The notes beneath the pieces are model-generated. The model was not told the origin of the DNA, did no database searches, and saw only the letters and a list, made by a program, of their open reading frames with translations. A DNA stretch of 64,000 bases. Source: Campylobacter sp. RM16704 (lineage in GTDB: Bacteria > Campylobacterota > Campylobacteria > Campylobacterales > Campylobacteraceae). Shown in pieces: positions 1-7,742 of this stretch (positions within the stretch are counted from its first letter, which is position 1; each line of letters opens with the position of its first letter). The stretch covers positions 838,464-902,463 of the forward strand of contig NZ_CP007769.1 in the NCBI RefSeq assembly GCF_000816245.1, read 5' to 3'. The translations under genes were made by a program, and so were the position numbers.

Positions 1-53
1 AGTAGTATAATAACTACTAGAAGTTTTTTAATCAAAATTAACTTACCTTCTTT

Positions 54-109
54 CTAAGGCAAGATTTGATTAATCAAAGGTTGGGAACCCTTTGGTTAAT
101 CAGCCTTAG
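54..109. repeat. Long imperfect hairpin
   Basis: CTAAGGC at 54-60 pairs with GCCTTAG at 103-109. After a 6-base bulge, TGATTAATCAAAGG at 67-80 pairs with CCTTTGGTTAATCA at 89-102 with a single G-U pair, leaving an 8-base loop. Neither side has a strong T run, so it is not a textbook intrinsic terminator. It could be a structured RNA, a protein-binding site or the scar of a mobile element; nothing in the sequence decides between these. Confidence 0.55.
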
Positions 110-152
110 AATGATTATACCGTAAAACGCTTTATAACCAATTTATTTAGTT

Positions 153-287
153 TTAATCCTCAATAATTAGACAATCAAACGAATTAAGTTCATTTATAAT
201 TATTTTTTCAACATCTTTTCTTAAATCAATAAATAAAGTATTTACATCGATCTCATCTAAGTTGTTTTCTACCCATTCTATGATTTT
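153..287 (-). pseudogene. Possible remnant of a coding region (44 codons, no start)
   Basis: The minus strand is open for 44 codons ending at a TAA (153-155) and reads as a plausible protein tail containing IIEWVENNLDEID and IDLRKDVEKII, acidic and charged like a real C-terminus. A TGA sits directly before it and no ATG, GTG or TTG with a ribosome site is available. I take it as a possible decayed gene end within the accessory segment. The family is not recognised, and chance cannot be excluded at this length. Confidence 0.25.
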
Positions 288-380
288 TCACTTAAAACTT
301 AAAGAGTATAATTTGATATTTTTTAGAGAAATTTTAAATTTCTTTAACCCGAAAGCCACGCTCTCTTTCGGTTATTGTGT

Positions 381-473
381 TATAATTGCATTAAGCTTAG
401 ACTAAGCGTGGATATATAATATATCCTAAGGTTTTTTATATGAGATAATTAACGGGTTTAATTATCTCTTTTA
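381..473 (+). ncRNA. Candidate small RNA with own promoter and intrinsic terminator
   Basis: A TATAAT box at 381-386 would start a transcript near 393. The next 80 bases contain three consecutive hairpins: GCTTA/TAAGC (395-407), GGATATA/TATATCC (410-426) and an 11-bp stem GAGATAATTAA/TTAATTATCTC (442-468) with a CGGGT loop followed by TTTTATT, a good intrinsic terminator. No open frame longer than a few codons fits inside. The terminator stem is symmetric and would also work on the other strand. The promoter, compact folding and terminator support a non-coding RNA; the target and family are unknown. Confidence 0.45.
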
Positions 474-524
474 TTAATTCTAAAATAAGAATTATAAAAT
501 CAATTATCTTTTACTCATTAATAA

Positions 525-544
525 CCCCCCCCCTTTTTTTTTTT
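525..544. repeat. C9T11 homopolymer tract
   Basis: Nine C are followed directly by eleven T. Read on the minus strand this is A11G9, lying about 35-50 bases downstream of a TATAAT at 584-589. G/C runs of this length are hypermutable in Campylobacter (established for phase-variable genes), but here no open frame with a normal start spans the tract, so any effect would be on transcription or RNA length. Confidence 0.8.
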
Positions 545-734
545 CTAAAAAACCGAAAGAGCAGCCGTACTTAATACAAATTTATTATATCAAAATTTCT
601 TTTCAATGAAAGATACTCTTAGTTTGCTTTCATCTTAACTTTTTAAAAGAATACAGCTTTTTATTCTAAAAATTGTTTTACCAAATTTTTAAATGATTTA
701 ACAAGGATTTTCTGCAATATCTGTTATTTTATTA

Positions 735-1070
735 TCACTCTTGATCTTCTGGTTTAAAACCGATTATTTTTGCCATTATACCCCTATAGCTTTCAAAACT
801 ATTCATTGCTTGCATATTGCTAACTCTAAGAAGTCTAACTTTGTGATCTTGTTTGTAAAAAACTTTAAAAACACAACCACTTTCTTTGTGTTTTACCATA
901 TCATCTAAACCACATTTTTCTATAAACTCATAATCTTTAGCAAAAACTTCATTTTCTACATCAAATAAATCTTGAGAATAACCATTAGGATTAGCTGGAT
1001 CATAAGTATAAGAACTTACTACACATTCTCTCATAGCTTTTTGTATTTCTTCTTGGGATAATTTTTCCAT
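735..1070 (-). CDS. Hypothetical protein, 111 aa
   Basis: I do not recognise a family. The product is soluble-looking, acidic, with cysteines at residues 16, 53 and 66 and no signal peptide or membrane segment. The ATG is preceded by AAGGAAAGTGAA, a good ribosome site, so the start is well supported. It stands alone, with 161 bases of non-coding DNA upstream. Its neighbours are all unrecognised proteins, which together with the nearby repeat array suggests acquired DNA. It may be a plasmid- or island-borne accessory protein; no function is proposed. Confidence 0.6.
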   Translation of the reverse strand: MEKLSQEEIQKAMRECVVSSYTYDPANPNGYSQDLFDVENEVFAKDYEFIEKCGLDDMVKHKESGCVFKVFYKQDHKVRLLRVSNMQAMNSFESYRGIMAKIIGFKPEDQE

Positions 1071-1231
1071 TTCACTTTCCTTTTTTTCTTTCTATTATGA
1101 TATAAATAATTTAATGTATAGTTGAGAAATTTTATTTTATAAAATATTTTTTAAAAGAATCAATAAACTATATAAAGAGTACATACTATAAAATTGTAAA
1201 ACTATTAATATTAACTACTTTTTATTTGTTG

Positions 1232-1654
1232 TTATTTTTTTTCTTGTTTTTGCCATAAAAACTGAGAAGCTACAACTCCAATTGAAGTAACAATTCCTGC
1301 AAAACTTAACCAAGGATATTTAAGATACGCGAGGGTAAAACCAAATATAAATCCTATTAAAATTATTACAAAAGCAAATATCTGTCCTTTTTTTACATAT
1401 TTAATTTGCTCTGGAGCTAGATTTCTCATAACTTCTTGATTTTTACTATCTTCATTAATTAGTTTTCTTTCAATATCTATAATATGATCTGTTTGTTTTT
1501 CCATTAAAGCAATACATTTTTCTTGCATTTCTTTTGATAGTCTAGGCAAACAATCAAAAGAAGAATTAACATTAATGAAAGTATTATTTTGCTGACTAAG
1601 AGTAATATTATTTTTGGCTTGTGATTTTTTTGATTTCGGTTTTATATTGTTCAT
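1232..1654 (-). CDS. Small membrane protein resembling the DUF2335 family
   Basis: The first 85 residues are hydrophilic and Asn/Lys-rich. A central segment (LSKEMQEKCIALMEKQTDHI, about 39-58) is followed by a predicted helix carrying ERKL, and then two membrane helices at about 91-111 and 115-132 with a short Lys-rich tail. This layout (helical soluble part, KKGQIFAF just before the first helix, paired C-terminal helices) resembles the DUF2335 predicted membrane proteins often found on mobile DNA; this is my recollection of the family, not a search result. The start overlaps the preceding gene by 47 bases, so translation is probably coupled. The function is unknown. Confidence 0.55.
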   Translation of the reverse strand: MNNIKPKSKKSQAKNNITLSQQNNTFINVNSSFDCLPRLSKEMQEKCIALMEKQTDHIIDIERKLINEDSKNQEVMRNLAPEQIKYVKKGQIFAFVIILIGFIFGFTLAYLKYPWLSFAGIVTSIGVVASQFLWQKQEKK

Positions 1655-1793
1655 TGCTATCTTTTCTTAATTCTTCTGACTTTTTGTAAAAATTATCCAC
1701 CATTGTCTTTCTATCTTTTAATGATATAGCATTGAGAATATCCGCATTAAACATGTTTGTAAAGCCAAATAAAAAAGCATTTATGTTTGACAT
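1608..1793 (-). CDS. Hypothetical protein, 61 aa
   Basis: I start it at MSNINAF because AAGGGGTAAGGCAA lies immediately upstream of this ATG; an in-frame ATG 33 bases further upstream has no comparable site. The product has a hydrophobic N-terminal third (NAFLFGFTNMF) and a charged, helical C-terminal half ending in KITSQK. The 3' end overlaps the next gene by 47 bases in another frame, indicating one two-gene transcript with the DUF2335-like membrane protein. No family is recognised. Short length leaves some doubt that it is a real protein, but the ribosome site and coupling favour it. Confidence 0.5.
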   Translation of the reverse strand: MSNINAFLFGFTNMFNADILNAISLKDRKTMVDNFYKKSEELRKDSNEQYKTEIKKITSQK

Positions 1794-2005
1794 TTGCCTT
1801 ACCCCTTTCTTGCTATAAAATAGCACTAACTCACAACAAGTAAATTATGTTATTTATTATACACAATTTTTTATAAATGTTTTAACAATTATCAAGCAAA
1901 AATCAAAACTTATCTTACCAATATTAATTTTAAAGTTAAAATTAACAAATTATATTATAAAACAGAATAAATGCTAATATATCAATATTTAATGCTTATA
2001 AAAAA

Positions 2006-2202
2006 GACTTTATAAAGGACATTTAGGGGATATATAAAACACCTTTAGGGGCGATATAAAGCACTTTTTTAGTAAATTTTAAGTAAAAAATAATAAAAAA
2101 AGAAAAAATGGACTTTATAAAGGACATTCAGGGGATATATAAAGGACTTTTATGTGTAAAAAATACGCTTAAAAATCACTTAAAATGGACTTTATAAAGG
2201 AC
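2006..2202. repeat. Palindrome-containing direct repeats, iteron- or operator-like
   Basis: A 33-base unit occurs at 2006-2038 and again at 2111-2143 with one mismatch. It begins GACTTTATAAAGGACATT and continues AGGGGATATATAAA. A diverged partial copy lies at 2040-2064 (TTTAGGGGCGATATAAA) and the first 15 bases recur at 2188-2202. Each unit contains the perfect palindrome CTTTATAAAG. The array lies in the non-coding gap just upstream of the HEPN-membrane gene promoter. The arrangement resembles plasmid iterons or multi-site operators. No replication-initiator or partition gene is in the window. Confidence 0.75.
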
Positions 2203-2268
2203 AAAAATGTAAAATGTAAAAACCCTTGCAAAATACTATAAAATAGGCATTTAAAAGCACTAAAAAAC

Positions 2269-2297
2269 TTGACTTTTTTTGTGAATTTTAGTATAAT
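2269..2297 (+). promoter_or_regulatory. Near-consensus promoter for the HEPN-membrane gene
   Basis: TTGACT (2269-2274) is separated by 17 bases from TATAAT (2292-2297). This gives a 5' leader of about 20 bases before the ATG at 2325, which has AAAGGAA just upstream. A -35 box this good is uncommon in Campylobacter, where the -10 box usually suffices. The nearest repeat copy ends about 65 bases upstream of the -35 box, a position suited to a regulator. Confidence 0.65.
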
Positions 2298-2324
2298 TTT
2301 AATATTAAATGTAAAGGAATTTAA

Positions 2325-3233
2325 ATGTCAAATGAAATAAGATTAGAGAACATAAAAAGATTACAAAAAGTTGCAGATGAGATTAATTTAATCTATCAAC
2401 AAATCAAAGATGAGAATGTATTAAAAACATTACACGATGAAAATACACAAAGATTTATTTTTGTTTCTCTAATTAAAATCAGTGAAAGCTTTAAAAAAAT
2501 AAAAGAAAGTGCTGATGATGAAATCTTATCTTTATTTGACAAAAAAGATTTAAAAAGAATAAATGATACTAGAAATTTCGCAGCTCACGATAATGAGGAA
2601 ATTAGATTAAGTGCTGTTGCTAATGTAATTAAGTATGATTTATTTAGAGTTAAAAGAAATATAAATATATATATAGGAAAATTAGAAAATCAAAAACAAG
2701 AGGTTGAGATTATGGAAAATGTGGTAAGGAAAAAAGGTTTAAGTTTAAATGCAAAGATAATTACAGCATTATTAGTTGCTATTGTTTTAGCTTTGTCTTT
2801 GTTGTTGAGTATGGTAGATATTCCAAAAAATATAAAAATAGACAATGGGCTTATAATATTTATAGCTGGAAGTGTAGCATTATTATTTCTAATTTATTTT
2901 TTTAGAGAGCGTATTAATTCAACAAACATAGATGATATTTCTAACTTTAAAAATAAAATAATTGTTTGTTTTGTTGTTTTAGTTAATATAGTCCCTATTA
3001 TATCTTATATTGTTTATATTAGTAGCACCAAGCTGTCAAATTCTCAGTTCATATTTTCATTAATTTGTTTTTTTGTAGTTTTTGGATCAATCTCTATATT
3101 TAGTTTGTTATTTTTAAATACAAAAAAGATTATTTCTTTATCGCCTGCAAAAAGAGAAGAAGACTATAATAATGATGATTTTACTGATATTTCTTATAGT
3201 TTTCTACCTTATAATATTCATCACAATGATTAA
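2325..3233 (+). CDS. HepT-like HEPN domain fused to four membrane helices
   Basis: Residues 1-115 read like the HepT/DUF86 branch of HEPN ribonucleases: a helix with SLIKISESFKKI matching the family's helix around a conserved Glu (E54), then R83-N-F-A-A-H88, the RX4H catalytic signature, then a helix ending in VIKYDLFRVKRNI. The family's usual Tyr two residues after the His is Asn here. Residues 116-143 are a charged linker, followed by membrane helices at about 145-166, 176-193, 211-233 and 243-265 and a cytosolic acidic tail. HEPN proteins are commonly toxins or antiphage effectors; the membrane fusion is unusual. No MntA-type nucleotidyltransferase partner is adjacent. The domain call is by eye. 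Confidence 0.6.
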   Translation: MSNEIRLENIKRLQKVADEINLIYQQIKDENVLKTLHDENTQRFIFVSLIKISESFKKIKESADDEILSLFDKKDLKRINDTRNFAAHDNEEIRLSAVANVIKYDLFRVKRNINIYIGKLENQKQEVEIMENVVRKKGLSLNAKIITALLVAIVLALSLLLSMVDIPKNIKIDNGLIIFIAGSVALLFLIYFFRERINSTNIDDISNFKNKIIVCFVVLVNIVPIISYIVYISSTKLSNSQFIFSLICFFVVFGSISIFSLLFLNTKKIISLSPAKREEDYNNDDFTDISYSFLPYNIHHND

Positions 3234-3242
3234 CAAGTAGAA

Positions 3243-3276
3243 AAATAATACTCCTTAAATTTTAGGAGTATTATTT
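3243..3276. terminator. Bidirectional intrinsic terminator
   Basis: AAATAATACTCCT (3243-3255) pairs with AGGAGTATTATTT (3264-3276), with A runs on one side and T runs on the other. It ends the HEPN-membrane gene on the plus strand and the convergent minus-strand gene, whose TAA lies inside the hairpin. Confidence 0.8.
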
Positions 3277-3980
3277 TCTTTTAAATCCGAATTTCTATCA
3301 TTTATTTGTTTTTGAATTTTATTTTGCGTATTTTGATTTACTCTATTTACTTCCCCTGCAACACCTAAACCACCACCAACAATATCTTTAGGTGCATTTC
3401 TCATAGCAACTCTACCATTCTCACTAGCATTAATTTGATCTGTTGTAGAATTAAAATCTTGTTTTGCTGAAAGAGGATTATAGTGATTTTGAGCAGTTTG
3501 TGCATTTAAACCACTATTTGTAACATCTGAATTTACTCCAGAATATTTTGCTAATTCATTTATATTACCATTAGCAGCCAAAGTTTCTAATTCTTTCATT
3601 GCACTAGCAACATTTTCTTTATTATGGATACCTCTGTAGTTTTGATCAATATAATTATTAATCATTGAAACTCCACCATCATAACCAACAGAAGCATTAA
3701 TAGATTTAGCATTAGTATAGCTATCCATAGAACTAAGAACTTCTGCTGAATTTGTAGTGTTTGATGATTTAACCAAATTGCTAAATGCAGACATATTAGA
3801 ACTTGACTTAGTGATTTGATTTGTAAGACTTTCGTTTCTTGCTTTATAATCTGTCTTGTCTTTATCAAACAAATCACTATGTTTTGTTTTATTGACATGA
3901 AAATCATTGTTTGGAGTATTAAAATACATCCAAAAAGATTTTTTACCTTTTTTGGATGGTATAATCTTGAATAGTCTCAA
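3255..3980 (-). CDS. Hypothetical Asn/Ser-rich protein, probably frameshifted at its 5' end
   Basis: The 241-codon frame begins only with a TTG lacking a ribosome site. A proper start, ATG at 3992-3994 with AAGGAT upstream, opens a different frame (MALAVETIQDY) that stops after 16 codons. The two frames join cleanly if the A6 run at 3949-3954 (minus strand) had five A, giving a continuous protein. So the gene looks frameshifted by one base, or is switched by slippage. The protein is hydrophilic, rich in Asn, Ser and Thr, with a glycine-rich patch (DIVGGGLGVAGEV) and a charged helical tail, and no signal peptide in the long frame. I do not recognise it; a link to conjugation proteins is only a guess. 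Confidence 0.45.
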   Translation of the reverse strand: MRLFKIIPSKKGKKSFWMYFNTPNNDFHVNKTKHSDLFDKDKTDYKARNESLTNQITKSSSNMSAFSNLVKSSNTTNSAEVLSSMDSYTNAKSINASVGYDGGVSMINNYIDQNYRGIHNKENVASAMKELETLAANGNINELAKYSGVNSDVTNSGLNAQTAQNHYNPLSAKQDFNSTTDQINASENGRVAMRNAPKDIVGGGLGVAGEVNRVNQNTQNKIQKQINDRNSDLKENNTPKI

Positions 3981-4049
3981 CTGCTAAAGCCATTTTTTAT
4001 CCTTTTTATATTGTATTGATATAATTATAGGACTTTTGGTGTCTATATT

Positions 4050-7000
4050 TTAACCTTTACATTTTTGAGCTATTGTATCCATGGCTTCTTGTGAAAGCAC
4101 AAAATTCGTATGATAAAGTAAGCAACTCCCCATATCCACTACTTTTAATACGAGTTTTTTATTATTAAAATCTTTTGGATTATGCCTTGTATTAGCTAGA
4201 TCATAAATTTCATACACCATATCTTTGCTAAGCTTGTTAATATCAAGCTCTATGATATTTTCTTCAAATTTCATAGGTTCTTGCGTGAATTCTTCTTTAT
4301 TTTCTTTTTTTGCAAAGCTTTTTCTTTTACTAAAAGATTTTAGCTCATTTTCTTTTGCTTCTTCTATGGTATAAATTTCATTTAAACTAAAGCTTAAGTC
4401 ATTATCATTGTTTTTATATCTTAATAAAAAGGCAAAAGCTTCATCTTTGCTTTCTTTAAAAAGTGCTTCTACCTTTTCTACTTGGGCTTCAAAGACTATC
4501 ATATCAAAAGAAGAATAAAAGTCTAAAACTACAGCCTTAGCATATCTTTTACCGCTTTTACTCATCATCGATTTAAAATCTTCAATCTTTCCTACAACTA
4601 AAATTTCACCCTCGCCTTTGAGTGTTTCAAAATCCATACTTTTAAAATACTCTATACCTTCTATTTGACTTGCAAATTTATCTAAAGGATGGCCTGATAC
4701 ATAAATTCCTAAAATTTCTTTTTCATAGCCTAGTTTTTCCATTATTTCAAATTCTATTTTACTATCATGAAGCCCTACTTTGATATCTGCTGCTATTTCT
4801 TCTTCTCCAAAAAGAGAAGCAGTGGAGTTTCTTTTAACTTCGGCTATTTTTCTACTTGTTTCTGAAATAAGCTCAAGATTATCTACTAAGCATTTTCTAG
4901 TATAACCAAATTCATCAAAAGCACCTGATTTTGCTAGGTTTTCAATAGTTTTTTTATTAATTTTAGTAGGATCAATCGAGCTTATAAAATCATCAAAATC
5001 ACTAAAGCCCTCTTCTTTACGAATTGCCATGATATTTTCTATAGCAGGGATCCCTACGCTCTTAATTGCTCCAAGCCCATAAATAATAGCTTCAGAACCA
5101 TCTTCAAGTTTAGTTGCACTAAATTCTCTTTGAGCTTTATTAATACTTGGTGGTAAAAGCTTGATATTCATTCTTTTCATTTCTTCAATGTATTTTGCGA
5201 CTTTATCTACATTACTTTCTTCGCTTGTTAAAAGTGCAGCCATAAACTCACTTGGATAATAAGTCTTCAAATACGCTGTTTGAAAGGTTATAAGTGCGTA
5301 AGCAGCTGAGTGAGATTTGTTAAAACCATATTCAGCAAATTTTAAAATAAGCTCAAATAAATCATCAGCCTTTTTCTCATCATAGCCTTGTTTTTTAGCG
5401 CCTTCTAGATATTCTGCTTTAAGATTATCCAAAATTTCTCTTTTTTTCTTACCCATAGCACGACGCACATTATCAGCACCACCCAAAGAAAAACCACCGA
5501 TTTTTTGCACTATTTGCATAACTTGTTCTTGATAAACTATAACCCCATAAGTGTTTTCAAGTATAGGTTTTAAATCCTCAAATGCATAAGTAGCAGCCTT
5601 TCTACCGTGCTTAATATCGATAAAATCATCCACCATTCCGCTATCAAGTGGACCTGGTCTATATAAAGCTAAAACTGCAATTAAATCCTCAAATCTTTCA
5701 GGTTTTAACCTAGCATTCAAACTTTGCATACCGCCTGATTCTATTTGAAAAATACCCAAGGTATTACCACTTTGTATGGTTTTATAAACCTTAGGATCAT
5801 TCATATCAATCTTTTCCCAAATTACATCTTTACCATAACGCTTTTTAACTAGCTTAATCGCATTATCAATCACCGTAAGAGTTTTTAAACCCAAAAAGTC
5901 AAATTTGATTAAATCCACATCTTCAAGATATTCTTTAGAATACTGCGTTACTAAATGACGCTCATCATTTTTACTTTGTCGAAAAAGTGGAGCTTTATTC
6001 CACAAAGCTTCATTAGATATCACAACTCCTGCTGCATGCATACCTGCATTTCTATTTAAACCCTCTAGTGCCTTAGCAAAATCCCAAACTTGACGCCCTT
6101 TTGGATGAGAATTTATAAATTCAGCTATTTTTGGCTCTTGCTCATAAGCTTTTTCTAGAGTGATTTTTAGCTCTTCAGGGACTAATTTCGCCAAAGCATC
6201 AGCATCAGGTATGCTCATATCACAAACCCTAGCTACATCTCGAATCACTCCTTTTGCTAAAAGCTTACCAAAGGTAATCACTTGTGCAACTTTTTCAGCT
6301 CCATATTTATCAATAACATAATCGATCACTTCCCCTCTTCTATCTTGGCAAAAATCCACGTCAATATCTGGCATTGACACACGCTCTGGATTTAAAAATC
6401 TCTCAAAAAGAAGATTATAAGGTATAGGATCTAAATCCGTAATTTTTAAACAATATGAAACCAAACTTCCTGCTGCACTCCCACGACCTGGACCAACTGG
6501 TATGTCTTTTTCTTTAGCTGCTGCGATAAAATCATGAACAATAAGCATATAACCTGAAAATTTCATATTTTTTATGATATCAATTTCTAAATCAAGTCTA
6601 TCTTTATACTCTTGATGTTTGCTTTTATCGATAAATTGAAGTCTTTCTTCTAAGCCTTTTTTACAAAGATATTCAAAGACTATATCATCATTGTCAAAAC
6701 TAAATTCCTTATCTTCGACCAAATTTAAATTATATTTATTAGCGTATTCTTTTGTAAATTTAAAATTTGGTGGAGTAGGATCACCTAATTTTAATTCTAG
6801 ATTACATTTGTTAGCTATTTCTTGAGTATTTTCAATAGCTTCAGGAATATCTGCAAAAAGCTCACCCATTTGCTCTGGCGTTTTTACATAAAATTCATGC
6901 ACTTCATGTCTTAAACGCCCTGGATCATCAAGCTTAACTCCCATAGCTATACACATAAATACTTCATGTGCAGCTGCTCTTTCTTTAAAAGTATAGTGTG

Positions 7001-7640
7001 TATCATTAGTTGCAATGATTTTTATATCAAGTTCTTTGGCGAGCTTAATGATAGAATCGTCAATAAATTTTTGATCATCGATGCCATGTCGCATAATCTC
7101 AAGATAAAAATCATCTCCAAAAACCTTTTTATACCAAAGTGCAGCCTCTTTTGCACCTTCATAACCTTTTGCACCAAATTTTAAATTTCTCTCGTTTTTG
7201 GTATTTAAATGCCAATTAATCTCACCTTGCAAACAAGCAGAAGAACAAATCAAACCTTCACTATGTGTTTCTAAAATCTTTTTGTTGATTCTTGGGTAAT
7301 AATATAAGCCATGAATATAACTTTGAGAACTTAAATACATTAAATTTTTATAGCCAATTTCATTTTTAGCAAATAAGCAAAGATGAAAACGCTGTCTTGA
7401 GCTTTTATCACTTAAATCATCGTGATTATGTAAATACGCTTCAAGCCCTATAATAGGCTTAATCCCTTCAGCCTTCATTGTTTTATAAAAATCAATTGCA
7501 CCAAACATATTTCCATGATCAGTCATAGCAACACTGGTTGCACCTTGTGCTTTTAAAGTTTTAGCAAGCTCTTTAAGCTTGTTTGCTCCATCAAGTAAAG
7601 AATATTCAGTATGTAAATGTAAATGTGTAAATTGGCTCAT
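4050..7640 (-). CDS. dnaE: DNA polymerase III alpha subunit
   Basis: This is the replicative polymerase catalytic subunit. Residues 4-90 form the PHP domain (HLHLHTEYSLLDG, MTDHGNM). The palm has VGPGRGSAAGS at 382-392 and the metal-binding PDIDVDF at 424-430. Further on come YQEQVM and GGADNVRRAMGKKK of the fingers, and an OB-fold (GEGEILVVGKIEDF) about 200 residues from the end. At 1196 aa it is full length for DnaE. A TATAAT on the minus strand (7663-7668) and AAGGGAAAAT before the ATG support the start. It is transcribed alone and diverges from the selenoprotein gene. No defects are visible. Confidence 0.98.
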   Translation of the reverse strand: MSQFTHLHLHTEYSLLDGANKLKELAKTLKAQGATSVAMTDHGNMFGAIDFYKTMKAEGIKPIIGLEAYLHNHDDLSDKSSRQRFHLCLFAKNEIGYKNLMYLSSQSYIHGLYYYPRINKKILETHSEGLICSSACLQGEINWHLNTKNERNLKFGAKGYEGAKEAALWYKKVFGDDFYLEIMRHGIDDQKFIDDSIIKLAKELDIKIIATNDTHYTFKERAAAHEVFMCIAMGVKLDDPGRLRHEVHEFYVKTPEQMGELFADIPEAIENTQEIANKCNLELKLGDPTPPNFKFTKEYANKYNLNLVEDKEFSFDNDDIVFEYLCKKGLEERLQFIDKSKHQEYKDRLDLEIDIIKNMKFSGYMLIVHDFIAAAKEKDIPVGPGRGSAAGSLVSYCLKITDLDPIPYNLLFERFLNPERVSMPDIDVDFCQDRRGEVIDYVIDKYGAEKVAQVITFGKLLAKGVIRDVARVCDMSIPDADALAKLVPEELKITLEKAYEQEPKIAEFINSHPKGRQVWDFAKALEGLNRNAGMHAAGVVISNEALWNKAPLFRQSKNDERHLVTQYSKEYLEDVDLIKFDFLGLKTLTVIDNAIKLVKKRYGKDVIWEKIDMNDPKVYKTIQSGNTLGIFQIESGGMQSLNARLKPERFEDLIAVLALYRPGPLDSGMVDDFIDIKHGRKAATYAFEDLKPILENTYGVIVYQEQVMQIVQKIGGFSLGGADNVRRAMGKKKREILDNLKAEYLEGAKKQGYDEKKADDLFELILKFAEYGFNKSHSAAYALITFQTAYLKTYYPSEFMAALLTSEESNVDKVAKYIEEMKRMNIKLLPPSINKAQREFSATKLEDGSEAIIYGLGAIKSVGIPAIENIMAIRKEEGFSDFDDFISSIDPTKINKKTIENLAKSGAFDEFGYTRKCLVDNLELISETSRKIAEVKRNSTASLFGEEEIAADIKVGLHDSKIEFEIMEKLGYEKEILGIYVSGHPLDKFASQIEGIEYFKSMDFETLKGEGEILVVGKIEDFKSMMSKSGKRYAKAVVLDFYSSFDMIVFEAQVEKVEALFKESKDEAFAFLLRYKNNDNDLSFSLNEIYTIEEAKENELKSFSKRKSFAKKENKEEFTQEPMKFEENIIELDINKLSKDMVYEIYDLANTRHNPKDFNNKKLVLKVVDMGSCLLYHTNFVLSQEAMDTIAQKCKG

Positions 7641-7709
7641 ATTTTCCCTTATGTTTTTTATTATTATAAAAAAAAACCTTAAATTTAAAACTTACAAGCA
7701 TAAAAAATG

Positions 7710-7715
7710 TATAAT
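7710..7715 (+). promoter_or_regulatory. -10 box of the SelW-like gene
   Basis: TATAAT precedes the ATG at 7743 by about 28 bases, and AAGGAG (7731-7736) gives a six-base spacing to the start. Both elements are strong, which argues that the UGA-interrupted frame downstream is expressed and not a pseudogene. Confidence 0.7.
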
Positions 7716-7742
7716 AGCTTACTTTCAAAAAAGGAGTAAAAA

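Larger units (their letters stand above)
1..734. other. Intergenic stretch with structured elements, no convincing intact gene
   Basis: No open frame with a normal start and ribosome site is seen here. It holds a terminator-like hairpin at the very edge (AGTAGT 1-6 with ACTACT 13-18, then a T run), a long imperfect hairpin (54-109), a possible minus-strand gene remnant (153-287), a candidate small RNA (381-473) and a C9T11 homopolymer (525-544). A minus-strand TATAAT lies at 584-589, so a transcript could run leftward through the homopolymer and antisense to the small RNA. An 11-base inverted repeat (363-373 with 549-559, core CCGAAAGAG) brackets the small-RNA locus. Confidence 0.5.

Noticed and set aside
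525-544. Phase-variable coding gene at the C9T11 tract
   Set aside because: On both strands the frames across the tract are short and have no usual start codon with ribosome site.
2006-2202. CRISPR array
   Set aside because: There are only two full copies, spacing between them is not uniform, and the unit is a palindrome-containing AT-rich direct repeat with partial copies. No cas gene is nearby.
3662-3907. Overlapping minus-strand frame inside the 3255-3980 gene
   Set aside because: It has low-complexity hydrophobic composition typical of an out-of-frame reading and no ribosome site.
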